Positions 42,998 to 52,912 are shown, numbered from the stretch's first letter. The stretch: DNA of 64,000 nucleotides from Pelagibacterium sediminicola (GCF_003390885.1 NZ_QMEL01000007.1:1-64000), one strand, 5' to 3'. Notes: generated by a model from the sequence alone, not told the origin. Numbers and translations: made by a program.

Positions 42998-43105
42998 CCC
43001 TCCCCTCAAGGGGGAGAGGGCGAAAGAGCCGAGACGTTCGCCATCTCCCAAATGTCCAAAGTAAACGCTCCCGTGGAGTGGGGGAACGGGGGACGAGCAC
43101 AAGCG
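42998..43105. repeat. REP-like palindromic element, copy 1
   Basis: CCCTCCCCTCAAGGGGGAGAGGG makes a tight hairpin (42998-43020; quoted here in halves CCCTCCCC / GGGGGAGAGGG). It belongs to the same CCCTCCCC-type family as the copies at 52795-52912 and 58504-58665; this copy is partial. Confidence 0.6.
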
Positions 43106-43133
43106 TTCTGGTGTTGTCGACTGGGAGGGCATC

Positions 43134-43823
43134 ATGGATCAGTCCGTCGTGGCGTTCGATCTGCAGCGCATGCTGATCGGGAATGGTCCGCCGCTCTTTT
43201 ATCTCGAGATCGTGGTGCGCACGGTCATCATCTATGTCTATACGCTGGTCCTGTTGCGCTGGCTGGGAAGCCGGACGGTGGGGCAGCTTTCGACCGTCGA
43301 GTTCCTGCTGGTCATCGCGCTGGGGTCGGCGGTGGGCGATGCGATGTTCTATCCCGATGTGCCCTTGCTGCACGCCCTTGCGGTGGTGACGCTGGTCGTC
43401 CTGATCAACAAGGGGCTCGACGCGATCATGCTGCGCAGTCCGCGAGCCGAACGGCTGATCGATGGCGAGCCGTGCGAGTTGATCCGGGATGGGGTGGTCG
43501 ATGCGTCGTTCTTGCGGCAGGGCCCGATATCGGCCGACGAGCTGTTCCAGCGCCTGCGTGAAGACGGCATCGAGCAGTTGGGGGAGGTGCGGCGGGCCTA
43601 TATGGAAAAGGACGGCAAGGTCACTGCGTTCCGCTTCCGGGACGAAAGCCGCCCCGGCCTGCCGATCGTGCCCCCGCACACCATCAAGGAGCCGCCCCCT
43701 CGTTCGCCCGTCGTTTCGCCGGAGAGGCCGCTTTCCTGCATGCGGTGCGGGAAAATCCGGATCGGAGAAGAGACGCGGTGCGAAAACTGCGGTGGCGTCC
43801 ATTGGACGGAGAGCGTGCGCTGA
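43134..43823 (+). CDS. DUF421/YetF-like membrane protein with C-terminal zinc ribbon
   Basis: 229 residues. Two or three N-terminal helices (YLEIVVRTVIIYVYTLVLLR in part; AVVTLVVLINKGLDAI) precede the cytosolic DUF421 domain (GEPCELIRDGVVDASFLRQ, LREDGIEQLGEVRRAYME). The last 25 residues form C-x2-C...C-x2-C (CMRCG ... CENCG), a zinc-ribbon tail not usual for YetF. The family function is unknown. Confidence 0.8.
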   Translation: MDQSVVAFDLQRMLIGNGPPLFYLEIVVRTVIIYVYTLVLLRWLGSRTVGQLSTVEFLLVIALGSAVGDAMFYPDVPLLHALAVVTLVVLINKGLDAIMLRSPRAERLIDGEPCELIRDGVVDASFLRQGPISADELFQRLREDGIEQLGEVRRAYMEKDGKVTAFRFRDESRPGLPIVPPHTIKEPPPRSPVVSPERPLSCMRCGKIRIGEETRCENCGGVHWTESVR

Positions 43824-43840
43824 CGCACGCCCTCCAATAC

Positions 43841-44689
43841 CTATTGGTAGGTGACGGTGCGCTGGGTCTGCTCGCCCAGCCCCTCGATGCCCAGCCGCAT
43901 TGTCTGGCCGGCCTTGAGAAAGATGGGCTCGGGCTTGATGCCCATGCCGACGCCCGGAGGGGTGCCGGTCGAGATGATGTCGCCGGGCTGCAGGCTCATG
44001 AACTGGGAGATATAGCTCACCACATGGGCAACGCCGAAGATCATCGTGCGGGTCGAGCCGTTCTGGTAGCGATGGCCATCGACTTCGAGCCACATGCCCA
44101 GATTCTGCGGGTCGGCGATCTCGTCGCGGGTGACGAGCCAGGGGCCGATGGGGCCGAAGGTGTCGGCTGACTTGCCCTTGACCCACTGGCCGGAGCGCTC
44201 GGTTTGGAATTCGCGCTCGGAGAGGTCGTTGACGAGGCAATAGCCCGCGACGTGATCGAGCGCGTCCGCCTCGTCGACATAGCGGGCTTCCTTGCCGATG
44301 ACGACGCCAAGCTCGACTTCCCAGTCGGTTTTTTTCGAGTTCTTTGGAATGATGACGTCGTCGTTCGGCCCCGAAATGGCGCTGGTCGCCTTCATGAACA
44401 GAATCGGTTCCTTGGGGATGCTAGCGCCGGTCTCGGCGGCATGGTCGGCATAGTTGAGGCCGATGCAGATGAACTTGCCCACCTGCCCGACGCAGGCGCC
44501 GATGCGCTGGTCGGCGTCAAGGGCCGGGAGCGCCGACAGGTCGGCGGCGCGGATGCGCGCGAGGCCATCGCTGGAAAGCGTGTCTCCGGCGATGTCGGAA
44601 ACAATGCCGGACAGGTCACGGATGGTGCCGTCCGCATCGAGAATGGCGGGCTTTTCTGCGCCCCTGGCGCCAACGCGCATGAGTTTCAT
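43841..44689 (-). CDS. 2,4-diketo-3-deoxy-L-fuconate hydrolase (fumarylacetoacetate hydrolase family)
   Basis: 282 residues. FAH-fold metal ligands are in KKTDWEVELGVVIGKEARYV; other blocks are IGLNYADHAAETGAS, SPNDDV-type SAISGPNDDVIIP and GDIISTGTPPGVGMG. Members cleave C-C bonds of diketo acids. In the non-phosphorylative L-fucose route this step yields pyruvate and L-lactate, and the adjacent SDR supplies its substrate, so the assignment comes from family plus context. First gene downstream of the SDR, 29 nt apart. Confidence 0.85.
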   Translation of the reverse strand: MKLMRVGARGAEKPAILDADGTIRDLSGIVSDIAGDTLSSDGLARIRAADLSALPALDADQRIGACVGQVGKFICIGLNYADHAAETGASIPKEPILFMKATSAISGPNDDVIIPKNSKKTDWEVELGVVIGKEARYVDEADALDHVAGYCLVNDLSEREFQTERSGQWVKGKSADTFGPIGPWLVTRDEIADPQNLGMWLEVDGHRYQNGSTRTMIFGVAHVVSYISQFMSLQPGDIISTGTPPGVGMGIKPEPIFLKAGQTMRLGIEGLGEQTQRTVTYQ

Positions 44690-44718
44690 TATTAAAATCC
44701 CGTTGGTTGAAGTGGTCT

Positions 44719-45450
44719 TTAGGTGGTCCAGCCGCCATCAATGACGTGAATCTGGCCCGTCGTATAGGTTGCGCCCGCGATATAGACCGCGAGGTCTGCG
44801 ACTTCCTCGGGCGTGCCGATGCGGCCGATGGGCTGGCGGGCGATGAAGGCGGCGCGGGCGGCTTCATAGTCGCCGGTGTCGCGCAGGCGCTGCTGCAAAG
44901 ACGGGCTGTCGACCGTTCCGGGGCAGATGGCGTTGCAGCGGATGCCCTTGGCCACAAAGTCGGCGGCGATCGATTTGGTCAGCCCGACGACGGCGGCCTT
45001 GGAGGCGGAATAGGCGAAACGGTTGGGAACGCCCGTGACCGATGAGGCGACCGACGCCATGTTGATGATCGACCCGTCGCCGCGTTCGAGCATGCCGGGC
45101 AGCACCGCCTTTATGGTGCGGATCTGAGCCATGGCATTGAGGCTGAAGGCGAATTCGAGGTCGGCATCGCTGGTTTCCAGAATTGTGCCGTTGTGGACGA
45201 CGCCGGCACAATTGAACAGGATATCGACACGCCCGATGTCAGATACCGCTTCGCTGACAGCCTGGGGCGAAAGAACGTCGAGAACGCGGGTCTCGATGCC
45301 GTTTTCACCCTCAAGGGATGCGAGCTGGTCCGTGTTGATGTCGGTCGCGATGACCTTGGCGCCCGCCTTGGCAAAAGCAAGCGCCGAGGCGCGGCCTATG
45401 CCCTGCGCCGCCGCCGTGATAAGGCAAATGCGCCCGCTGATGTCAGCCAT
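44719..45450 (-). CDS. 2-keto-3-deoxy-L-fuconate dehydrogenase (SDR family)
   Basis: 243 residues of a classical SDR: cofactor motif TAAAQGIGRA (about 11-20), NCAGVVHNG, catalytic Ser in ASVASSVTGV and Y-x3-K in YSASKAA; C terminus ends in DGGWTT, matching KDF/BdhA-like members. It would oxidise 2-keto-3-deoxy-L-fuconate with NAD. Divergent from the mutarotase gene over a promoter containing two candidate IclR operators. Confidence 0.82.
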   Translation of the reverse strand: MADISGRICLITAAAQGIGRASALAFAKAGAKVIATDINTDQLASLEGENGIETRVLDVLSPQAVSEAVSDIGRVDILFNCAGVVHNGTILETSDADLEFAFSLNAMAQIRTIKAVLPGMLERGDGSIINMASVASSVTGVPNRFAYSASKAAVVGLTKSIAADFVAKGIRCNAICPGTVDSPSLQQRLRDTGDYEAARAAFIARQPIGRIGTPEEVADLAVYIAGATYTTGQIHVIDGGWTT

Positions 45451-45486
45451 GTTTCCTCATGTCCCTTTCGATGCCAGGCGGTTGGC

Positions 45487-45523
45487 ATGTTTATATATAA
45501 ACGCTATGTTTTTATATAAGCAT
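45487..45523. promoter_or_regulatory. two tandem AT-rich palindromes, candidate IclR operators
   Basis: GTTTATATATAAAC (45489-45502) is a perfect palindrome. ATGTTTTTATATAAGCAT (45506-45523) is a close relative whose centre is 19 bp away. A third related site lies next to the IclR gene. In a GC-rich genome these stand out. Confidence 0.6.
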
Positions 45524-45582
45524 TGCGTGATCGCGGGGATCAATCCCCTTTCTACGCTTTGATGCCGAGGGAGGATAGCGAC

Positions 45583-45912
45583 ATGAAGCGATACGGACAT
45601 GTGCTCGCGCTCAAGCCGAGCGAAGTGGAGGCGTATCGGCGCATCCATGCTGCGGTGTGGCCCGATGTGCTGAAGCAGATCAGGGCGAGCAACATCACCA
45701 ATTATTCGATCTTTCTCAAGGAACCCGAAAATCTGCTGTTCGCCTATTACGAATATGTGGGCGCGGACCATGCGGCGGATATGGCGGCGATGGCCGCCGA
45801 TCCGCGCACGCAGGAATGGTGGGCGATCTGCGAGCCGATGCAGTCACCGCTCGAAACGCGAAAGCCCGGCGAGTGGTGGGCGGAGATGGACGAGGTCTTC
45901 CACACCGATTGA
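45583..45912 (+). CDS. L-rhamnose/L-fucose mutarotase (RhaM-type)
   Basis: 109 residues from ATG 45583 (GAGGGAGG upstream). MKRYGHVLALKPSEVEAYRRIHA with VWPDVLKQIRASNITNYSIF (each quoted in part) and QEWWAICEPMQSPL are RhaM-family signatures; the His in YRRIHAAVWP is the likely catalytic residue. It interconverts sugar anomers. In this cluster the sugar is probably L-fucose, although the family is named for L-rhamnose. Short form of the ABM dimeric fold. Confidence 0.85.
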   Translation: MKRYGHVLALKPSEVEAYRRIHAAVWPDVLKQIRASNITNYSIFLKEPENLLFAYYEYVGADHAADMAAMAADPRTQEWWAICEPMQSPLETRKPGEWWAEMDEVFHTD

Positions 45913-45917
45913 GGTGT

Positions 45918-46715
45918 TCACTCCAGCGAAAGCGTCTGCGCAAGGCTTTGCAGCAGGCCCATCGTTTCGTCGATGCTGGCGTGGCCGGGCTGGTCGAGCC
46001 GTTCGAGATAGGGGCAGGTGAGGACCGCAAGGGCATAGCCGTCGGGGTTGAGGATCGGCACCGAGATGTCATCCACGCCTCTGATCTGCTGGCTCGCGCC
46101 GATGCGGTAGCCGGTTTTGCGGATGGTTTCGAGCGTTGGGCCAAGGGCTTCGAGTTGAGCGGCCCCGTCGGTTTCCTGCCAGCGCCGTTCGAGGTCTTCG
46201 CGTGCGATTTCGTCCTGGAAAGCGAGAAGGGTATGGCCTGACCCTGTGTGCAGCAGGTCGATCCGGGCGCCGACCCTGACGCCGAATTCCCAGTTGGCCG
46301 GGCAATGAGCCTGTGCTGCGACGAGGCCCTTGCCGCGATCCTGCACCACCAGATGCAGCGACTGCCGCGCCTGGCTGGCAAAGGCGTCCATCAAGGGCGT
46401 GGCGCGGCTGACGAGGCGGCGGACCGGGGGGTGCCGGTGCGCGAGGACGAAGAGCTTCATGGAGAGCGAATAGCGGTCGCCCTCGGGGGAGCGGGCCACG
46501 TAATCGCGCACGACCAGCCGTTCGAGCATACGATAGATTTCCGAGGGTGAACGGCCCATCGCCTTGACGATCTCACCGCGCGTCATGCCGCCCGACTGGG
46601 TCGACAGCAACTCCAGAATATCCAGCCCCTTGTCGAGCGCTGGCGCCCTGTAGCGGTCCTCGCGGCCTGAATTTTCCAGCAAATCGGGGCTTTCCGTAGC
46701 TTCCGCGTCGGTCAT
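45918..46715 (-). CDS. IclR-family transcriptional regulator of the L-fucose cluster
   Basis: 265 residues from ATG 46715 (AGGAAA upstream). Winged HTH around residues 25-85 (LDKGLDILELLSTQSGGMTR in part, MGRSPSEIYRMLERLVVRDYV), then the effector domain (GARIDLLHTGSGHTLLAFQ; RIGASQQIRGVDDISVPIL). Located between the fucose catabolic genes and convergent with the mutarotase. Candidate operators ATGTTTATATATAAAC-like lie in both neighbouring divergent promoters, so it probably represses them and is released by L-fucose or an intermediate. Confidence 0.85.
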   Translation of the reverse strand: MTDAEATESPDLLENSGREDRYRAPALDKGLDILELLSTQSGGMTRGEIVKAMGRSPSEIYRMLERLVVRDYVARSPEGDRYSLSMKLFVLAHRHPPVRRLVSRATPLMDAFASQARQSLHLVVQDRGKGLVAAQAHCPANWEFGVRVGARIDLLHTGSGHTLLAFQDEIAREDLERRWQETDGAAQLEALGPTLETIRKTGYRIGASQQIRGVDDISVPILNPDGYALAVLTCPYLERLDQPGHASIDETMGLLQSLAQTLSLE

Positions 46716-46756
46716 TTCGGTTTCCTGTTGCGTAGTCGGTTCATTTATGAATAGAC

Positions 46757-46774
46757 TGTTTATATAGAAATACA
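46757..46774. promoter_or_regulatory. third copy of the candidate IclR operator
   Basis: TGTTTATATAGAAATACA, between the IclR gene and the fuconolactonase gene, shares the GTTTATATA core with the two sites at 45487-45523. Confidence 0.5.
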
Positions 46775-46898
46775 ATGCCCGGTGGGAGAGGACCAGACCG
46801 GACATTGCAGGGAGAGGATTGCACCGCATGTGCCTTTGCGACAAGGCAGCGAAGCTGTTTGCCGATGGCCGGCGCGCGTCCGGGGGAGCGCCCGCGTG

Positions 46899-47762
46899 AT
46901 GGCCGCCCGCATCGATGCCCATTGCCATTACTGGCAACTGGCGCGCGGCGATTACGGCTGGCTGACCGAGGACCTTGCTCCGATCCATCGCGATTTCGGC
47001 GCGGCCGAGCATGACGCGGCGAGCGCGCATGCGGGCATTGAAGGACGTGTGCTCGTTCAGGCGGCGCCAACTGTCGCCGAGACGGAATTTTTGCTCGCCA
47101 GCGCGGCTGCCGATCCAAAGGCTTTGGGTGTCGTGGGGTGGGTGGACCTTTCGGCGCGCGATGCTGAAGCCGAACTCGAAGGGCTCGCGGACGATCCGCT
47201 CTTCAAGGGCGTCCGCCCCATGCTGCAGGATATCGCCGACCCCGACTGGATCAACCGGGCCGCCCGGCCCGAGGCAATCGCAAGACTTGTCGAATTGGGT
47301 TTGCGGTTCGATGCGCTGGCCAAGCCTGCCCAGATCGGCGCGGTGGCTGCGTTCGCAAAGGCCAATCCCGACCTTCCCATCATTATCGATCACGCCGCCA
47401 AGCCGGACCTCACCCAGGGCGCGCCTTCGGATGCGTGGGTCAAGGCGATGACTGCGCTGGGCGGGCTCGGCAATGTAAGCTGCAAGCTTTCGGGCCTGCT
47501 GACGGAAATGGACGCGGACGACCGGCAAACGCCAGAGGATGCGGCGCGGATGCTCTCGCCGGTTTTTGCTTCGCTTCTGGAGTGGTTCGGCCCCTCGCGC
47601 ATTGCCTGGGGATCGGACTGGCCGGTGGTCAACCTTGCCGCCGACTATGGCTTCTGGCGCGCGACGACCGATATCCTCGTCGCGCCGCTTTCCGCTGCCG
47701 AGCGCGGAGCGATTCTCGGGGGCACCGCGTTTGGGTTCTACGGATTGGAGGGCGCGCGATGA
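46899..47762 (+). CDS. L-fuconolactonase-type amidohydrolase
   Basis: 287 residues of the amidohydrolase-2 (COG3618) family. [14 protein letters not shown] carries the metal-binding Hx[17 protein letters not shown] and [10 protein letters not shown] the substrate site, and [11 protein letters not shown] the catalytic Asp. It hydrolyses L-fucono-1,5-lactone to L-fuconate. ATG 46899 follows GGGGGAG; GTG 46896 is also possible. Its stop overlaps the ABC ATPase start. Confidence 0.87.
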   Translation: MAARIDAHCHYWQLARGDYGWLTEDLAPIHRDFGAAEHDAASAHAGIEGRVLVQAAPTVAETEFLLASAAADPKALGVVGWVDLSARDAEAELEGLADDPLFKGVRPMLQDIADPDWINRAARPEAIARLVELGLRFDALAKPAQIGAVAAFAKANPDLPIIIDHAAKPDLTQGAPSDAWVKAMTALGGLGNVSCKLSGLLTEMDADDRQTPEDAARMLSPVFASLLEWFGPSRIAWGSDWPVVNLAADYGFWRATTDILVAPLSAAERGAILGGTAFGFYGLEGAR

Positions 47763-49309
47763 GTGCGGCAATGGCCCATTCGGTACAGCCGATCGTCTCC
47801 ATGCGCGGGATCGACAAGTCCTTCCCGGGGGTCCACGCGCTCAAATCGGTCGATTTCGAGGTGCTGCCCGGCGAGGTCCACGCGCTGATGGGCGAGAACG
47901 GGGCCGGAAAATCGACACTCATGAAGGTGCTGTCGGGAGTCTATTCAAGGGACGCCGGAACGGTGGAAGTCGATGGCCGGACCGTGGAGATCGCCTCGCC
48001 GCGCGAGGCGCAGGCGCTGGGCATTTCCATCATCCATCAGGAACTGAGTCTGATGAGTGACCTCAATGCGGCCCAGAACATCTTCATCGGGCGCGAGCCG
48101 CGCATGGCGGGCGGGCTGCTGATCAACGAGAAAAGGCTCAACGCCGAGGCCGCAAGGCTGTTCGAGCATATCCATCTCAGGATCGATCCGCGCACGCCCG
48201 TGGCCAATCTCACCATCGCCAAGCAGCAGATGGTCGAGATCGCCAAGGCGTTGAGCCATGAAAGTCGCGTGCTGATCATGGACGAGCCCACCGCCGCGCT
48301 GAATGCTGTCGAGATCAATGAGCTCTTCACCATCATCCGCGAGCTCAAGGCCGAGGGCGTCGGCATCGTCTACATCTCCCACAAGATGGACGAGCTGAAG
48401 CGTATCGCCGACAGGGTGACGGTGATGCGCGACGGGGGCTATGTGGGCACCGTGCCTGCCGCCGATACGCCGGTCGAAAAGATCATCTCGATGATGGTGG
48501 GGCGGGAACTGACCGACGAGGCCGCGTCCATTCCCGATCTTTCCCAGGCCGAAACGCTGCTCGAGGTGAGGAACCTCAATCGCGGACGCGAGGTGCGCGA
48601 TGTGAGCTTTTCGGTCAAAAAGGGCGAAATCCTCGGATTTGCCGGGCTGATGGGTGCGGGGCGCACGGAAGTGGCGCGGGCGATTTTCGGGGCCGACCCC
48701 CGCCAGTCTGGCGAGATTTTCGTTCATGGCGAGAAGGTCGAGATCAAACAGCCAAGGGATGCGGTTCGGGCCGGGATCGGATACCTCTCGGAAGACCGCA
48801 AGCAGTTTGGGCTCGCGACCGGCATGGACGTTGCCAACAATATCGTGATGGCGAGCCTTTCGCGCTTCATCGGCCCCGGCGGGGTGCTCGATGATGGCGA
48901 AATCCGCTCGACGGCGCGCAAATATATCGGTCAGCTTTCGATCAAGACGCCCTCCGAGCGGCAGGAAGCGCGGCTCCTGTCGGGCGGCAATCAGCAGAAG
49001 GTGGTCGTCGCCAAATGGCTGCTGCGCGATTGCGACGTGCTGATCTTCGATGAACCCACGCGCGGCATCGATGTGGGCGCCAAGGCCGAAATCTACAAGC
49101 TTCTCAACCAGCTTGCCGCGCAGGGGCGTGCCATCATTGTCATCTCCTCGGAGCTGCCGGAAATTTTAAGGCTTTCGCACCGCATCGCGGTGATGTGCGA
49201 GGGGCGGCTGACGGGCTTCCTGCCCGGAGGCGCCAGCCAGGAAGAGATCATGCGGCTTGCGACGCAACGCGGCGGCAATGGAAAAAACACAAACGGAGCC
49301 AAGCCATGA
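47759..49309 (+). CDS. sugar ABC transporter double ATPase (RbsA/MglA type), L-fucose import
   Basis: 516 residues, full length. First cassette: [43 protein letters not shown]. Second: [45 protein letters not shown]. As in other RbsA proteins the second cassette has a degenerate signature. It powers uptake of a monosaccharide, inferred to be L-fucose from the flanking enzymes. ATGA overlaps on both sides. Confidence 0.9.
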   Translation: MSAAMAHSVQPIVSMRGIDKSFPGVHALKSVDFEVLPGEVHALMGENGAGKSTLMKVLSGVYSRDAGTVEVDGRTVEIASPREAQALGISIIHQELSLMSDLNAAQNIFIGREPRMAGGLLINEKRLNAEAARLFEHIHLRIDPRTPVANLTIAKQQMVEIAKALSHESRVLIMDEPTAALNAVEINELFTIIRELKAEGVGIVYISHKMDELKRIADRVTVMRDGGYVGTVPAADTPVEKIISMMVGRELTDEAASIPDLSQAETLLEVRNLNRGREVRDVSFSVKKGEILGFAGLMGAGRTEVARAIFGADPRQSGEIFVHGEKVEIKQPRDAVRAGIGYLSEDRKQFGLATGMDVANNIVMASLSRFIGPGGVLDDGEIRSTARKYIGQLSIKTPSERQEARLLSGGNQQKVVVAKWLLRDCDVLIFDEPTRGIDVGAKAEIYKLLNQLAAQGRAIIVISSELPEILRLSHRIAVMCEGRLTGFLPGGASQEEIMRLATQRGGNGKNTNGAKP

Positions 49310-50319
49310 GCGCCACCACGTCATCATCGGAGCGCAGCCTCGGCAGCCTGTTTCGCTCGCAGGGGGCGCAAAAGCTGCTCGCCTTTGCCGGGCTTTTGGT
49401 GCTGCTGGTCGGGTTTTCGGTCGCTTCCCCCAATTTCATGCAGACCGCCAACATGATCACGATCCTGCAGGCGGCATCGATCAACGGCGTTCTGGCCGTT
49501 TCGGCAACGCTGATCATCATTACGGGGGGGATCGATCTTTCGGTCGGCACGGGCATGACGTTCTGCGCGGTGATCGCGGGCGTGGTCCTTACCTATCTGG
49601 GTATGCCGATGCCGGTGGGGATTGTCGCGGCGATTGCGGCGGGGACGCTTTCGGGCTTCCTGTCGGGGGTGTTCGTCGCCAAGCTCAAGGTGCCGCCCTT
49701 CATCGCAACGCTGGGCATGATGCTGATATTGAAGGGGCTCTCGCTGGTCATCTCGGGCACGCGCCCCATCTATTTCAACGACACGCCGGGCTTTACGCAA
49801 ATCGCTACGGGATCGATCGTGGGGACCTTCTTTCCCATCTTTCCGATCCCCAATGGCGTGGTCATCCTGTTTCTCGTCGCAGGGATCGCTTCCTTTATCC
49901 TCGGACGCACGGTGCTGGGGCGTTACGCCTTCGCGCTCGGCTCCAACGAGGAGGCGCTGCGGCTTTCGGGCGTCAACGCCGACCGCTGGAAGATCGCCGT
50001 CTATTCGCTCGGCGGCGCGATCATGGGCGTCGCCGGCATTCTGATCGCCTCGCGGCTCAATTCCGCCCAACCCGCGCTCGGGCTCGGCTACGAACTCGAC
50101 GCGATTGCCGCCGTCGTCATCGGAGGCACGTCGCTGCGCGGCGGGCAGGGCACGATCCTTGGCACCATCATCGGCGCGCTGATCATGGCGGTGCTGCTCA
50201 ACGGGCTGCGCATTCTTTCGGTCGCACAGGAGTGGCAGACCGTTGTGACCGGCTCGATCATCATTCTCGCGGTCTATGCCGACATGCTGCGCCGTCAGCG
50301 TGCGGCAGCGGCGACATAG
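49306..50319 (+). CDS. sugar ABC transporter permease (RbsC type)
   Basis: 337 residues with about 8-10 membrane helices and the RbsC signatures [52 protein letters not shown] and [20 protein letters not shown]. Inner-membrane channel partner of the preceding ATPase. A hairpin (GCGCCGC / GCGGCGC, 50333-50353) follows the stop. Confidence 0.9.
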   Translation: MSATTSSSERSLGSLFRSQGAQKLLAFAGLLVLLVGFSVASPNFMQTANMITILQAASINGVLAVSATLIIITGGIDLSVGTGMTFCAVIAGVVLTYLGMPMPVGIVAAIAAGTLSGFLSGVFVAKLKVPPFIATLGMMLILKGLSLVISGTRPIYFNDTPGFTQIATGSIVGTFFPIFPIPNGVVILFLVAGIASFILGRTVLGRYAFALGSNEEALRLSGVNADRWKIAVYSLGGAIMGVAGILIASRLNSAQPALGLGYELDAIAAVVIGGTSLRGGQGTILGTIIGALIMAVLLNGLRILSVAQEWQTVVTGSIIILAVYADMLRRQRAAAAT

Positions 50320-50412
50320 GCGAGGTCAACCCGCGCCGCCTTTTTCGCGGCGCCAAGTGCAAGGAGAACGGGACCAACCGTTCCGCAAATCAACCGAACA
50401 CCCCAGGAGGAC

Positions 50413-51366
50413 ATGATGTTCAACAGACGTACACTACTCGCCACCGCCAGCGCGGTCGTGATGCTCGGGTTCGCGCCGATGGCTTCGGCCCAGGATGACA
50501 CGCTCGATATCGCGTTGATCTCCAAGGGCTTCCAGCACCAGTTCTGGCAGGCCGTCAATATGGGCGCCCAGCAGGCCGCCGAGGAACTCGGCGTTAACGT
50601 GACCTTTGAAGGTCCGGACAACGAAAGCCAGGTCGACCGCCAGATTGACATGCTAGCTGCCGCCCTTGCCCGCCAGCCGGACGCCATCGGCTTTGCCGCG
50701 CTCGACAGCCAGGCGGCAACGCCCCTGCTCCAGCAGGCCCAGGCCGCCGGTATTCCGGTCATCGCGTTCGACTCGGGCGTCGACAGCGACATTCCGCTCG
50801 GTACCGCCGCGACCAACAACCTTGCCGCCGCTGCGCTGGCAGCCGACAAGATGGCCGAACTGATCGGGGGCGAGGGCAAGGTGGCGCTGGTGGTCCACGA
50901 CCAGACCTCGCGCACCGGCATCGAGCGCCGCGACGGCTTCGTCAACCAGATCGAGGCGGAGTATCCCGACATCGAGATCGTCTCGATCCAGTATGGCGGG
51001 GGCGATCACCTGCAGTCGACCGAGATCACCAAGTCGATCCTTCTGGCCAATCCCGATCTCAAGGGCATTTTTGGTGCCAATGAGGGTTCGGCCATCGGCG
51101 TGGTGAACGGAGTGACCGAGCTTGGCCGGGACGATGTGGTGGTCATCGGCTACGATTCGGGCGCGGCCCAACTCGATGCGATCCGTTCGGGCACGATGGC
51201 GGGCGCCATTACGCAGAACCCGGTCGGCATCGGGTATGAGACCGTGGCCGCGGCCGTCGCCGCCATCAATGGCGAAGAGGTGCCCGCCGAAATCGACACG
51301 GGCTTTTATTACTACGACGCCAGCAACATGGACGATCCCGAGATCGCCGCTGTTCTCTACGAATAA
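50413..51366 (+). CDS. periplasmic sugar-binding protein (RbsB/Peripla_BP_4 type)
   Basis: 317 residues. Signal peptide residues 1-27 (LLATASAVVMLGFAPMASA). Mature protein is a type 1 sugar-binding fold: IALISKGFQHQFWQAVNMGA, DNESQVDRQIDMLAAALARQ and GIPVIAFDSGVDSDIPLGT, with FGANEGSAIGVVNGV at the hinge. Ligand inferred to be L-fucose. GGAGGA stands 7 nt before ATG 50413. Order ATPase-permease-binding protein, unlike the common RbsB-first order. Confidence 0.88.
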   Translation: MMFNRRTLLATASAVVMLGFAPMASAQDDTLDIALISKGFQHQFWQAVNMGAQQAAEELGVNVTFEGPDNESQVDRQIDMLAAALARQPDAIGFAALDSQAATPLLQQAQAAGIPVIAFDSGVDSDIPLGTAATNNLAAAALAADKMAELIGGEGKVALVVHDQTSRTGIERRDGFVNQIEAEYPDIEIVSIQYGGGDHLQSTEITKSILLANPDLKGIFGANEGSAIGVVNGVTELGRDDVVVIGYDSGAAQLDAIRSGTMAGAITQNPVGIGYETVAAAVAAINGEEVPAEIDTGFYYYDASNMDDPEIAAVLYE

Positions 51367-51384
51367 TCTTTTCCTCCCGAGCGT

Positions 51385-51416
51385 GTCCGGGGACGGCATC
51401 AGCGCCGCCCCCGGAC
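51385..51416 (+). terminator. intercistronic hairpin after the binding-protein gene
   Basis: GTCCGGGG (51385-51392) pairs with CCCCGGAC (51409-51416), with inner pairing CGGC/GCCG. There is no T-run, so it is more likely an mRNA-stabilising or attenuating hairpin than a full stop. Confidence 0.5.
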
Positions 51417-51450
51417 CTTACGCCGCCCAACATGCCGGATAGCTATTGAG

Positions 51451-52725
51451 ATGACCAAGATCACAGACATGCAGGTTCTCGACCTGCGCTTTCCCACGTC
51501 CCAGCATCTGGACGGGTCGGATGCGATGAATCCCGACCCCGACTATTCGGCGGCCTATGTGATTTTAAAGACCGATGACGGGCACGAGGGCCACGGGCTC
51601 ACCTTCACCATCGGGCGCGGCAACGAGATCTGCTGCGCGGCCATCGAGGCGATGCGCCATCTGGTGGTGGGGCTCGACATGGATTGGGTGGAAGCGGATA
51701 TGGGCCGGTTCTGGCGCCACGTGACGTCCGACAGCCAGTTGCGCTGGATCGGCCCGGACAAGGGCGCCATCCATCTGGCGACCGGGGCGGTGGTCAATGC
51801 CGTCTGGGACCTTTACGCCAAGCGCGCCGGCAAGCCGCTCTGGCAACTGGTGGCCGAGATGAGCCCCGAGGAAATCGTCCGCTGCATCGACTTCCGCTAT
51901 ATCACCGATTGCATCACGCCCGAGGAAGCGCTTTCGATGCTGCGCGCCAGGGAGGACGGGAAGGCCGCGCGCATCGAAGACCTCAAGGCCAATGGCTATC
52001 CCTGCTATACCACTTCGGCGGGGTGGCTCGGCTACCCCGACGACAAGCTGCGGCGGCTCTGCCAGGAGGCGATCGACCAGGGGTTCGACTATATCAAGAT
52101 GAAGGTGGGGCACGATCTCGACGACGACATCCGCCGCCTGCGCATCGCCCGCGAGGTGATGGGCCCCGACCGGCACCTGATGATCGACGCCAATCAGGTC
52201 TGGGAAGTCGATGAGGCCATCGAGTGGGTCAACAAGCTCGCCTTTGCCAAGCCATGGTTCATCGAGGAGCCGACCAGCCCCGACGATGTGGAAGGGCACA
52301 GGAGGATCGGCGAGGGGATCGGGGACGTAAAGATCGCGACCGGCGAGATGTGCCAGAACCGGATCATGTTCAAGCAGTTCATCATGCGCGGGGCGATCGA
52401 TGTGGTGCAGATCGACGCCTGCCGCCTGGGCGGGGTCAACGAAATTCTTGCCGTGATGCTGATGGCCGCGAAATACGACCTGCCGGTCTGCCCGCATGCG
52501 GGCGGGGTGGGGTTGTGCGAATATGTGCAGCACCTTTCCATGATTGACTACGTGGCGATCGCGGGGACCCATGAGGGGCGGGTGGTCGAATATGTCGATC
52601 ATCTGCACGAGCATTTCGTCGACCCGTGCGTCGTCGAGAATGCCGCCTATATGCCGCCCGAACGTCCGGGGTTCTCCATCGAGATCAAACCCGCTTCGCG
52701 GGAAGAATATCGGTTCCGGGGTTAA
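51451..52725 (+). CDS. L-fuconate dehydratase (enolase superfamily)
   Basis: 424 residues. N-terminal capping domain (LDLRFPTSQHLDGSDAMNPD), then the mandelate-racemase-like barrel: FDYIKMKVG supplies the KxK base, LMIDANQVW, WFIEEPTSPDD and KIATGEMCQNR the metal ligands, and PVCPHAGGVGLCEYVQH the His base. These blocks, including SAYVILKTD-type start and DYVAIAGTHEGRVVEYVDHL, are specific for L-fuconate dehydratase. It converts L-fuconate to 2-keto-3-deoxy-L-fuconate. Confidence 0.92.
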   Translation: MTKITDMQVLDLRFPTSQHLDGSDAMNPDPDYSAAYVILKTDDGHEGHGLTFTIGRGNEICCAAIEAMRHLVVGLDMDWVEADMGRFWRHVTSDSQLRWIGPDKGAIHLATGAVVNAVWDLYAKRAGKPLWQLVAEMSPEEIVRCIDFRYITDCITPEEALSMLRAREDGKAARIEDLKANGYPCYTTSAGWLGYPDDKLRRLCQEAIDQGFDYIKMKVGHDLDDDIRRLRIAREVMGPDRHLMIDANQVWEVDEAIEWVNKLAFAKPWFIEEPTSPDDVEGHRRIGEGIGDVKIATGEMCQNRIMFKQFIMRGAIDVVQIDACRLGGVNEILAVMLMAAKYDLPVCPHAGGVGLCEYVQHLSMIDYVAIAGTHEGRVVEYVDHLHEHFVDPCVVENAAYMPPERPGFSIEIKPASREEYRFRG

Positions 52726-52794
52726 GGGGCGGCCGGTTTGGGCTGTAACATCCTCTCCTGAGGGGTATGGCAATTGTATTGTCTTTCGGCTTAC

Positions 52795-52912
52795 GCCGAT
52801 CCCCCCTCCCAACCTCCCCCACAAGGGGGGAGGTGCTGGACTTGTGCGTATGGGAGCAGCCGGGAAAAGAATACACCCTCCCCTTGATGGGGAGGGCTGG
52901 GGAGGGGTGAGA
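52795..52912. repeat. REP-like palindromic element, copy 2 (complete, nested hairpins)
   Basis: Two inner hairpins, ACCTCCCCC/GGGGGGAGGT (52812-52833) and CCCTCCCC/GGGGAGGG (52876-52896), lie inside an outer pairing CCCCTCCC...GGGAGGGG. This intergenic space of 291 bases holds nothing else recognisable. Confidence 0.65.
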
